From NCBI GenBank assembly GCA_964628065.1, contig CAZVLM010000011.1, forward strand, positions 1-28,798: a DNA stretch of 28,798 bases, given 5' to 3'. Shown here piece after piece: positions 21,757 through 27,468 of the stretch. How positions within the stretch are numbered: position 1 is the stretch's first letter; every line of letters starts with the position of its first letter. This DNA is from CAIXMG01 sp964628065. GTDB lineage: Bacteria > Patescibacteriota > Minisyncoccia > Phycocordibacterales > UBA1006. A program made the position numbers and the translations under genes. The notes under the pieces were generated by a model that was not told the DNA's origin, searched no databases, and saw only the letters and a list, made by a program, of their open reading frames with translations.

Positions 21757-23559
21757 TTATTCCTTTCGCTTCACCTTTGCTCGGCTTGATTCCTGAAGCA
21801 CCTGCTTTCGGAGTCGAGTCGACTTTGGAGTGATTTCTAGGAATTCATCTTCTGACATGATTTCAAGTCCTCGTTCAATCGTGATCTGGATTGGTGGAAT
21901 AAGGAGGATTGTTTCGTCAGTACCTGAAGCTCGCATGTTGGTAAGCTGTTTGCCCTTTGTAGGGTTCACAACCATTTCATCGCCCTTCGCAGTATTTCCG
22001 ACAACCATTCCTTCGTACACTTCAGTCTGGGGACCAATGTAAAGCTGTCCTCGGTCTTGCAAGTTTCCAAGCGCGAACCCAAGTGCTTTTCCTGATTCCA
22101 TAGACGTCATTGATCCTGTTGCGCGTTTCTCGATAAATCCAGCGTATGGCCGGAACTCGAGAAATCGAGATGCCATGATTCCTTCTCCCTTCGTATCGAT
22201 CATGAACTGTCCTCGGTATCCGAAGAGTCCTCGTGTTGGTCCTTCGAACAACATTCGAACGGTGTTCTGATGGATTTTCATATCCTTCATGATGAACGCT
22301 CGCTTTCCAAGTTTTTCAATCACCGCTCCCTGGAATTCACTTGGGATATCAATGGTTACTTCCTCGAATGGCTCTGACTTAACACCATCAATATCTTTTA
22401 CGATAGCCTGTGGCTGTGATACCTGAATTTCAAATCCTTCTCGTCGCATGTTTTCCAAAAGTACCGCGATATGCATTTCACCTCGTCCGTATACTTTAAA
22501 TCCTTCAAGTGCTCGATCTGGATCTGGGTTGAAGTCTACTCGGAGACCTACGTTGATTTCAAGCTCTCGTTCAAGGCGTTCACGAATCTGTCGAGTTGTA
22601 ACAAACTTTCCTTCACGTCCTGCGAATGGAGAGTTGTTTACCAAGAAGTCCAGCTTGATAGTAGGTTCATCTACTGTAATTGCTGGCAACGGTTCTGCGT
22701 CTGGATTTGTCGCAATGGTTTCTCCAATGAAAATATCAGAAATTCCGGCAATCATTACAATGTCTCCCGCGATAGCTTCTGCTACCTCTTTTCGTTGCAT
22801 ACCTTCGAAGGTGCAAAGTTTTGTGATTTTTCCAGTTCGTCGTGTTCCTGTGAGAGGGTTAACAATGTTTACGTTCTGACCACTCTTAACAATACCTTCG
22901 TATACACGTCCAATTCCTAATCGTCCAAGGAAGTTGTCGTATGCCAAGTTGAATGGCTGCATTCGGAATGGTTTTGTCGTATCGTTTGCTGCTGGCGGAA
23001 CTTTTTCAAGGATGGTATCAAACAACGGAGAAAGATCTACCATTGGATCTTCCATTTTCTTCTTAGCCATACCGTCTCGTCCTACAGCGTATACCGTCGT
23101 AAAGTCGAGCTGTTCGTCAGTTGCTCCAAGTTCCATGAAGAGTTCAAATACTTCATCATGGGCTTTTTCAACGTTCGATCCTGGTTTGTCGATCTTGTTA
23201 AGTACGACAATTGGCTTGATTCCTAATTCTAGAGACTTCTTAAGTACGAATCGTGTCTGTGGCATCGGGCCTTCCTGTGCGTCCACGATCAAAAGCACCG
23301 AGTCAATTGATCGGAGTACTCGCTCTACTTCTGATCCGAAGTCGGCATGTCCTGGCGTGTCTACAATGTTGATCTTAGTATTCTTGTAAAAAACGGAAGT
23401 GTTTTTAGCATAGATAGTAATACCTCGCTCTCGTTCGAGATCGTTGCTGTCCATACTAAATCCTTCTTCTCGCATTCCGCACTGTTCCAACATTTTGTCG
23501 GTAAGGGCTGTTTTTCCGTGGTCTACGTGTGCGATAATCGCAATGTTTCGAATTTCCAT
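21757..23559 (-). CDS. typA: Translational GTPase TypA/BipA
   Basis: A 600-aa ribosome-binding GTPase involved in ribosome assembly and stress growth. G1 is AHVDHGKTAL (about residues 9-18), the switch I region has RERGITI, G3 is DTPGHADFG and G4 is NKIDKPG. Then come EF-G-like domain II, domain III/V blocks (VYGRGEMHIAVLLENMRREGFEIQVSQP) and the TypA-specific C-terminal domain (GIMASRFLEFRPYAG, MVVGNTAKGDEMVVNPTKGKQLTNMRASG). Length matches the family. The ATG at 23559 is chosen because a TATAGT -10 ends 9 nt upstream; an open extension to 23625 overlaps the divergent promoter. Confidence 0.97.
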   Translation of the reverse strand: MEIRNIAIIAHVDHGKTALTDKMLEQCGMREEGFSMDSNDLERERGITIYAKNTSVFYKNTKINIVDTPGHADFGSEVERVLRSIDSVLLIVDAQEGPMPQTRFVLKKSLELGIKPIVVLNKIDKPGSNVEKAHDEVFELFMELGATDEQLDFTTVYAVGRDGMAKKKMEDPMVDLSPLFDTILEKVPPAANDTTKPFRMQPFNLAYDNFLGRLGIGRVYEGIVKSGQNVNIVNPLTGTRRTGKITKLCTFEGMQRKEVAEAIAGDIVMIAGISDIFIGETIATNPDAEPLPAITVDEPTIKLDFLVNNSPFAGREGKFVTTRQIRERLERELEINVGLRVDFNPDPDRALEGFKVYGRGEMHIAVLLENMRREGFEIQVSQPQAIVKDIDGVKSEPFEEVTIDIPSEFQGAVIEKLGKRAFIMKDMKIHQNTVRMLFEGPTRGLFGYRGQFMIDTKGEGIMASRFLEFRPYAGFIEKRATGSMTSMESGKALGFALGNLQDRGQLYIGPQTEVYEGMVVGNTAKGDEMVVNPTKGKQLTNMRASGTDETILLIPPIQITIERGLEIMSEDEFLEITPKSTRLRKQVLQESSRAKVKRKE

Positions 23560-23610
23560 AAGACGCACACTATACACCAATCTTGACAAATGAGCAAGGT
23601 TTGATAAGGT
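23560..23610. promoter_or_regulatory. Overlapping divergent promoters of typA and small cassette 1
   Basis: Minus: TTGCTC (23597-23592), 17-nt spacer, TATAGT (23574-23569), 9 nt to the typA ATG. Plus: TTGACA (23583-23588), 16-nt spacer, extended -10 TGA-TAAGGT (23605-23610), leader about 38 nt to the ATG at 23655. The two occupy the same 50 bp. Confidence 0.6.
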
Positions 23611-23654
23611 TGACTTGATACTCATTCTTTTTATAACCTGTAAAATAATTTACT

Positions 23655-24158
23655 ATGAATAAACTCCAATATGACCGCCTGGCGGCAATTGTGAAAGGTG
23701 GAACCCAACTCGCTAGAATACACGAAGAATATGGCGGATATCTGTGTTTTGCAACCCAGGAAACCGACGGCTCATTCACCACCCCTCAACTTATTAGAAC
23801 TGGAAAGATACTACCCGCTCTTGGTTTTGAAGGAATGCAACAATCATTGCAAATGACAGTACGAATGTTACAAGATGGTTTGGATTATTCTTCCCAACAA
23901 AAGCCGGGAGTTGAAACCTTGTCGGCATGCCCAACGGGAGGAATCAGGTATAAAAAAACCGTCTTCTCGTTTTGGATGGGGCCTAACATTGAAGAAATTA
24001 ATGAGGCCATATCCCTTTGTTTTGCGATATTCTACAACCATGGCGATTATGAAAAAACTATGAGGGATGCGCTCAATGCAGAAATGGAACGCCAGCCTCA
24101 TTATATTGCTAATAGCTCTCTGCAGGCGATATTTAACAGGTTTGTACATCCTCTTTAA
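23655..24158 (+). CDS. Small protein of unknown function, cassette 1 (paralog of 24302-24787)
   Basis: A 167-aa soluble protein without signal or membrane segment. It aligns along its length with the next gene: YDRLAAIVKGG with YIQRLATIAAKS, GGYLCFATQETDGSFTTP with GGCLCFFKTLKTGEIIGSP, GIRYKKTVFSF with GIRYKSLVVAF, and INEAISLCFAI with VNEAMSLIYGV. The N-terminal GGYLCFA...DG...LIRTG part faintly recalls GlcG/HbpS-like folds, but I would not assign it. Mixed alpha/beta is likely. The ATG at 23655 is the first of the frame, about 38 nt after the predicted transcription start. It is followed by its own terminator. Confidence 0.75.
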   Translation: MNKLQYDRLAAIVKGGTQLARIHEEYGGYLCFATQETDGSFTTPQLIRTGKILPALGFEGMQQSLQMTVRMLQDGLDYSSQQKPGVETLSACPTGGIRYKKTVFSFWMGPNIEEINEAISLCFAIFYNHGDYEKTMRDALNAEMERQPHYIANSSLQAIFNRFVHPL

Positions 24159-24186
24159 ATTTAATACACACTACTTCCATCAGGAG

Positions 24187-24217
24187 AAAAACGGTTTGCC
24201 TCACGGCGCCGTTTTTA
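24187..24217 (+). terminator. Terminator of cassette 1
   Basis: AAAAACGG-TTT-GCC-TCAC-GGC-G-CCGTTTTT. The same design and near-identical sequence recurs at 24818. Confidence 0.85.
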
Positions 24218-24231
24218 AGTTTTCATGATTG

Positions 24232-24301
24232 TTGACAAATCAAGGAGATTTGATAAGGTTGGCTTGAACGACACATTTTATCTCACTTAAAAATATGAAT
24301 C
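24232..24301 (+). promoter_or_regulatory. Promoter and leader of cassette 2
   Basis: TTGACA (24232-24237), 16-nt spacer, TGA-TAAGGT (24254-24259), leader about 36 nt ending with CTCACTTAAAAA (24282-24293), which recurs before the gene at 25194. Confidence 0.7.
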
Positions 24302-24787
24302 ATGCACGACGCGCATTACATACAACGACTAGCAACCATCGCCGCAAAGAGCGCCGGTCTTAATCCAAATTCAATAGGAGGATGCCTTTGCTTCTTTAAA
24401 ACGCTCAAAACAGGAGAAATTATAGGCTCTCCTGAGATCACCTTGGTGGGAACTGCTTCTATGGAAACACAAATGCACCATATTAGAAACGCGGTAGGAG
24501 TAGCCACTGGAATAATTGAGCACAATCTTAATTTTTCTTCAGAAAAACAAACTTCTCAAAATAACAATCACTGCGCCGGAATACGATATAAATCACTAGT
24601 GGTTGCTTTTGAAGGGTTCACTCGACCAGTAAATGAGGCCATGTCCTTAATCTATGGAGTTTGCAGAGCAAACAGTGGTCTTACTTCGCAAGAACTAAAA
24701 GATGAAATGCGGTTTGAGATTGGCAGTCATACGCAGTACCAAAACAATAAATTTATTCAACCAATTTTTGAAAAACTTTTTACCTAA
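24302..24787 (+). CDS. Small protein of unknown function, cassette 2 (paralog of 23655-24158)
   Basis: A 161-aa soluble protein, diverged paralog of the previous gene. Shared blocks are Y-x-x-R-L-A-x-I, G-G-x-L-C-F, G-I-R-Y-K and N-E-A-x-S-L; the C-termini also match (NKFIQPIFEKLF against SSLQAIFNRFV). The conserved middle is a hydrophobic strand then a helix. It differs by a Cys/Asn/Gln-rich insert (SQNNNHCAG). An ATG at 24295 is out of frame, so 24302 is the start. The terminator and 3' untranslated part also resemble cassette 1, so the whole unit was duplicated. Confidence 0.75.
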   Translation: MHDAHYIQRLATIAAKSAGLNPNSIGGCLCFFKTLKTGEIIGSPEITLVGTASMETQMHHIRNAVGVATGIIEHNLNFSSEKQTSQNNNHCAGIRYKSLVVAFEGFTRPVNEAMSLIYGVCRANSGLTSQELKDEMRFEIGSHTQYQNNKFIQPIFEKLFT

Positions 24788-24817
24788 ACTTAACACACGC
24801 TACCTACACACAGGAGC

Positions 24818-24846
24818 AAACGGTTTGCCATTCGGCACCGTTTTTA
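24818..24846 (+). terminator. Terminator of cassette 2
   Basis: AAACGG-TTT-GCC-ATTC-GGC-A-CCGTTTTT, a copy in design of that at 24187. The T run abuts the next -35. Confidence 0.85.
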
Positions 24847-24848
24847 AT

Positions 24849-24906
24849 TTGACAAACAATTTCAACCCTACTAAAATCGTATACGAACAAAAATAACTAA
24901 ATAACG
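24849..24906 (+). promoter_or_regulatory. Promoter of cassette 3
   Basis: TTGACA (24849-24854), 17-nt spacer, TAAAAT (24872-24877), leader about 23 nt to the ATG at 24907. Confidence 0.65.
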
Positions 24907-25089
24907 ATGACAGGCAATAAAAAGAACACCAAAAGAACACCCAAGGAAAAATCGGGTAACTATACTTCTGAACAACGAGAGAGAAATTTTGCAAACCGTA
25001 ACGAGACATTTCACCGGAAACATGCCCACGGTGAATTTGGCTCCATAACTCATATTAAGTACCAGAAAGGTAACGTATACTTTTCTTAA
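24907..25089 (+). CDS. Small basic hydrophilic protein, cassette 3
   Basis: A 60-aa protein with 11 Lys, 6 Arg and 4 His and almost no hydrophobic core (start TGNKKNTKRTPKEKSGNYTS, then ERNFANRNETFHRKHAHGEFG). Probably disordered or nucleic-acid binding; no family recognised. Support as a gene comes from context: strong promoter directly after the previous terminator, and its own terminator 6 nt after the stop. Confidence 0.6.
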   Translation: MTGNKKNTKRTPKEKSGNYTSEQRERNFANRNETFHRKHAHGEFGSITHIKYQKGNVYFS

Positions 25090-25094
25090 TACTT

Positions 25095-25127
25095 AAAAAG
25101 CGGACTTGTAACCAAGACCGCTTTTTG
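25095..25127 (+). terminator. Terminator of cassette 3
   Basis: AAAAAGCGG (25095-25103) pairs with CCGCTTTTT (25118-25126), T run continues. Confidence 0.8.
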
Positions 25128-25128
25128 T

Positions 25129-25193
25129 TTGACAAAAAAGTATTAAAGGTTAGGCTGATTGAGAAACCCGATTAACTCACTTAAAAACCTCAT
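25129..25193 (+). promoter_or_regulatory. Promoter and leader of cassette 4
   Basis: TTGACA (25129-25134), 16-nt spacer, TAGGCT (25151-25156). The leader carries CTCACTTAAAAA (25176-25187), identical to that of cassette 2, 6 nt before the ATG. Confidence 0.6.
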
Positions 25194-25340
25194 ATGACCA
25201 GAAACACCCTAATTCTTATTGCCACCAAGAAAAAACATCCTGGTAAGAAAAAGAAATTCCAGACGAACATGAAGAAAGCTTCTAGGAAGCGATCTACTAC
25301 AAAAAAGGCTTCATCTCCGTGGGACTTCAGCCACGACTAG
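25194..25340 (+). CDS. 48-aa Lys-rich microprotein, cassette 4
   Basis: Short frame from ATG 25194 to TAG 25340. It starts MTRNTLILIATKKKHPGKKK and ends ASSPWDFSHD: 12 Lys and 3 Arg in 48 residues, with an acidic aromatic tail. It looks like a nucleic-acid-binding or ribosome-associated tail protein; no family recognised. Evidence that it is real: a TTGACA promoter, the 12-nt leader motif shared with cassette 2, and a terminator 24 nt after the stop. Confidence 0.6.
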   Translation: MTRNTLILIATKKKHPGKKKKFQTNMKKASRKRSTTKKASSPWDFSHD

Positions 25341-25364
25341 AACTATTAGACTGAAGTATTACAG

Positions 25365-25393
25365 AAAAGCATACCTAATTGATATGCTTTTTC
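25365..25393 (+). terminator. Terminator of cassette 4
   Basis: AAAAGCATA (25365-25373) pairs with TATGCTTTT (25383-25391), followed by T. Confidence 0.7.
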
Positions 25394-25410
25394 TATTGGA
25401 GATAATCTAG

Positions 25411-25423
25411 TATAATGAAATAT
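25411..25423 (+). promoter_or_regulatory. Leaderless-type promoter of the 73-aa membrane protein
   Basis: Consensus TATAAT (25411-25416), 7 nt to the ATG at 25424. The in-frame ATG at 25415 overlaps the -10 and is therefore rejected. Confidence 0.6.
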
Positions 25424-25645
25424 ATGAATACACTACTTGCAACTAATATCCTATTGGCGGTAATCGTACTATGCATTATTATACTTACTATCCTTTTGGC
25501 AACCCTCCTTATTAATGTAATTGGAACAACGCGTCGAGTGAAACATATTGTAACCGTATTCGATGACGATGTGATCCGCGCGCGATCAGTTGTCGTCGCG
25601 ATCAAGGACCTTATCGTAGAAAAGTTGTTTGGTAAGAAAAAATAG
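25424..25645 (+). CDS. Small single-span membrane protein
   Basis: A 73-aa protein. The first about 35 residues are one long hydrophobic helix (NILLAVIVLCIIILTILLATLLINVIG). A basic/acidic amphipathic region follows (TTRRVKHIVTVFDDDVIRARSVVVAIKDLIVEKLFGKKK), probably cytoplasmic. The layout recalls small DUF948-like or YtxH-neighbour proteins, but no family is assigned. Its stop is 3 nt before the -10 of the next gene, which encodes a membrane-anchored Lys/Ala protein; a shared envelope role is possible. Confidence 0.7.
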   Translation: MNTLLATNILLAVIVLCIIILTILLATLLINVIGTTRRVKHIVTVFDDDVIRARSVVVAIKDLIVEKLFGKKK

Positions 25646-25648
25646 TGG

Positions 25649-25698
25649 TATAATAATGACACCCTTATCAGAGTAAGTTCAGAATAAATTTTAAATCT
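25649..25698 (+). promoter_or_regulatory. Promoter and leader of the Lys/Ala-rich anchored protein
   Basis: Perfect extended -10 TGG-TATAAT (25649-25654), about 37-nt leader to the ATG at 25699. Confidence 0.55.
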
Positions 25699-26070
25699 AT
25701 GACAACAAAAACATCAGGTGCGAAAAAAGTGGCAGTTGGAGCAGGAATTCTCGGATTAGCAGCGGCAGGCATTGCAGGAGCTTACTTCCTTTACGGAAAA
25801 GACGGAGCTAAAAACCGAAAGAAAATCAAAGCATGGGGACTTAAAGCAAAAGCTGAAGTCCTAGAAAAACTTGAGAAAGCAAAAGATCTTACCGAAGGAA
25901 ATTACCACGAGATCATTGATGCCGTATCAGCTAAGTATTCAAAAGCAAAAGACATTACTCCAGAGGACATTGCAGGTTTTGCAAAAGACTTGAAAAAGCA
26001 CTGGAAAGATATCAAAAAAGATCTAGCGCCAAAGGTTGCCGCAAAGAAAGCAACAAAGAAGTCTAAATAG
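25699..26070 (+). CDS. Membrane-anchored Lys/Ala-rich (YtxH-like) protein
   Basis: A 123-aa protein. It has a short basic start, then an Ala/Gly-rich membrane helix (about residues 10-31, VAVGAGILGLAAAGIAGAYFLYG), then a long charged helical tail (KAEVLEKLEKAKDLTEGNYHEIID) ending in Ala/Lys repeats (KVAAKKATKKSK). The anchor plus YGKDGAKNRKKIKAW resembles YtxH-type proteins, whose role is unclear; the Lys/Ala tail is histone H1-like and could bind DNA or cell-wall polymers. Strong -10 and a leader suggest good expression. Confidence 0.75.
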   Translation: MTTKTSGAKKVAVGAGILGLAAAGIAGAYFLYGKDGAKNRKKIKAWGLKAKAEVLEKLEKAKDLTEGNYHEIIDAVSAKYSKAKDITPEDIAGFAKDLKKHWKDIKKDLAPKVAAKKATKKSK

Positions 26071-26084
26071 GCCTTGAAACAACA

Positions 26085-26126
26085 ACACTCGACCCTTCGA
26101 CAAGCTCAGGGTAAAGAGTGTTTTTG
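26085..26126 (+). terminator. Terminator with a dispersed repeat in its loop
   Basis: ACACTC (26085-26090) pairs with GAGTGT (26116-26121), then TTTT. The loop holds the type B repeat. Confidence 0.65.
26093..26111. repeat. Dispersed short palindromic repeat (type B)
   Basis: CCCTTCGACAAGCTCAGGG. Differs by one base from the copy inside rnj (7715-7739). Confidence 0.75.
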
Positions 26127-26140
26127 TTTGGTCTGTCGTG

Positions 26141-26154
26141 TATAATAGAAAGAT
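26141..26154 (+). promoter_or_regulatory. Leaderless-type promoter of the LOG-family gene
   Basis: Consensus TATAAT (26141-26146), 8 nt to the ATG at 26155. Confidence 0.6.
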
Positions 26155-26889
26155 ATGGAAGATATTGAAAAACCAAAAGGAACAGACCACCGTCCGTACC
26201 GTCCTAAAAACTTAACCACTGATGATATTCGCGCGGGATGTATTAAGTTGCACGACAAAGATGATATCGAGGTAGACCTCTGCGTTTCTGACGAAGAACT
26301 TCGCCAGGGACTCGACTTTATGGAAACGGTTCCAAAGTCCGTTACCATTTTCGGGTCTGCTCGAACTCCGGAAAGTAACCGCTACTACGAAAAAGCTCGG
26401 CGCATTGCTTATCGGATTGCAAGCGAACTCCAGTGCGCGGTTATCACAGGTGGAGGCCCAGGAATCATGGAGGCCGGAAACCGTGGTGCCTACGAAGCCA
26501 ATGGCAAATCAATCGGAATGACCATCATCCTTCCTCATGAACAGGTAAATAATCCCTACATGACCGACAGTATTCCCTTTTACTTCTTCTATAACCGAAA
26601 AACGGTTATGCGATTCACGTCCGAAGTCTACATGTTCTTCCCAGGAGGATACGGAACCCTTGATGAATTGTTTGAGACACTCACTCTTGTACAAACAGGC
26701 AAAATTGAAAAGGTTCCCATCATTATTGTTGGAGAAGAGTACTGGAAACCGATGGATGAATTTATCCGAAAAGATCTTCAAGAAGGCCACATGATCGGCG
26801 AATCTGATCCTGACCTTTATATGATCACTGATGATGAAGATAAAATTATTGAAATGATCAAGAATGCCCCCCTTCGAAAAAAGAGATAA
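26155..26889 (+). CDS. LOG-family (TIGR00730-like) Rossmann-fold protein
   Basis: A 244-aa protein. SVTIFGSARTPESNRYYEKAR (about residues 61-81) and AVITGGGPGIMEAGNRGAYEANG form the nucleotide-binding start. The signature PGGYGTLDELFETLTLVQTGKI, with the preceding RKTVMRF, carries the Arg and Glu of the LOG active site. Family members cleave nucleoside 5'-monophosphates to base and ribose 5-phosphate (known for cytokinin precursors; in bacteria AMP is often used). The about 60-residue N-terminal part with DDIRAGCIKLHDKDD is an extension. The substrate here is inferred only. Confidence 0.9.
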   Translation: MEDIEKPKGTDHRPYRPKNLTTDDIRAGCIKLHDKDDIEVDLCVSDEELRQGLDFMETVPKSVTIFGSARTPESNRYYEKARRIAYRIASELQCAVITGGGPGIMEAGNRGAYEANGKSIGMTIILPHEQVNNPYMTDSIPFYFFYNRKTVMRFTSEVYMFFPGGYGTLDELFETLTLVQTGKIEKVPIIIVGEEYWKPMDEFIRKDLQEGHMIGESDPDLYMITDDEDKIIEMIKNAPLRKKR

Positions 26890-26895
26890 TTTGTA

Positions 26896-26930
26896 TTATA
26901 AAACTCCCTTTGGGGGAGTTTTATAAATTT
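26896..26930. terminator. Bidirectional terminator shared by the LOG gene and the parB operon
   Basis: TTATAAAACTCCC pairs with GGGAGTTTTATAA. The stop codon of the minus-strand gene (26923-26921) lies in the right arm. Confidence 0.8.
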
Positions 26931-27205
26931 TGGATAAGTTCTGCTTTAACGTGTTCAATCGCCTCATGATACTTTTCAAGGATTGATTGTACGGCTTCTC
27001 TATCGCCTTCTTCCAATGCTTTTTTGTATATTTGGTAATCATTTTCTGAGAATACCGCCATCAGCTTTTCATAATACTCAGAAAGTCTCATGTCCATATA
27101 CTCCTCTGTCTTTTGGGTAAGCTGATCTTCGCTTAATCCCTGTGATTCGAGTGATGCTCGATACTCAGCAATTTTTTCCGCCAGCAAATTAATGAAGTTT
27201 TCCAT
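26921..27205 (-). CDS. Small acidic all-helical protein
   Basis: A 94-aa protein, strongly charged and predicted helical throughout (ENFINLLAEKIAEYRASLES, MRLSEYYEKLMAVFSENDYQ, EAVQSILEKYHEAIEHVKAEL). No family assigned with confidence. It starts 1 nt after the stop of the preceding gene on the same strand (TAATATG), so translation is coupled. Third gene of the parB transcript. Confidence 0.75.
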   Translation of the reverse strand: MENFINLLAEKIAEYRASLESQGLSEDQLTQKTEEYMDMRLSEYYEKLMAVFSENDYQIYKKALEEGDREAVQSILEKYHEAIEHVKAELIQNL

Positions 27206-27206
27206 A

Positions 27207-27464
27207 TTAGAGATATTTTCGCGGCTTAGTTATTCCAGAAATTGCATTTCCTATTGCATCGAGGGCAAACGGCTTATAGGGCTCACTCTTTGTAGGGAAT
27301 ACTCCAAATCCAAACAGTGCAGCTATGAGGGTAACGGGAGCAGCTCCTAACGCCCACGCAGAAGCGCCAACGGTTGCAAGTCCAAGGTTTTTGATATTTT
27401 CCTTGGTTTCCTCAGAGCGCTGCTTTGGAGGCGTTGTCTTTTTTTCTTTGCTTTCAATTGCCAT
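27207..27464 (-). CDS. Small membrane protein in the parB operon
   Basis: An 85-aa protein. It has a basic hydrophilic start (about 1-25, ESKEKKTTPPKQRSEETKEN), then an Ala/Gly-rich hydrophobic stretch (about 28-56, LGLATVGASAWALGAAPVTLIAALFGFGVFP), then a basic tail. One span or a re-entrant hairpin is likely. No family recognised. It starts 4 nt after the parB stop without a Shine-Dalgarno, so it is read from the parB transcript. Confidence 0.7.
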   Translation of the reverse strand: MAIESKEKKTTPPKQRSEETKENIKNLGLATVGASAWALGAAPVTLIAALFGFGVFPTKSEPYKPFALDAIGNAISGITKPRKYL

Positions 27465-27468
27465 AGAT

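Noticed and set aside
22448..22920. Plus-strand reading frames of 140-150 codons across typA
   Set aside because: Ser/Arg/Thr-rich shadows of a highly conserved gene on the other strand.
23583..25392. CRISPR array or transposon because of repeated motifs
   Set aside because: Repeats are promoters and terminators at gene-sized spacing. There are no direct repeats with uniform spacers, terminal inverted repeats or transposase.
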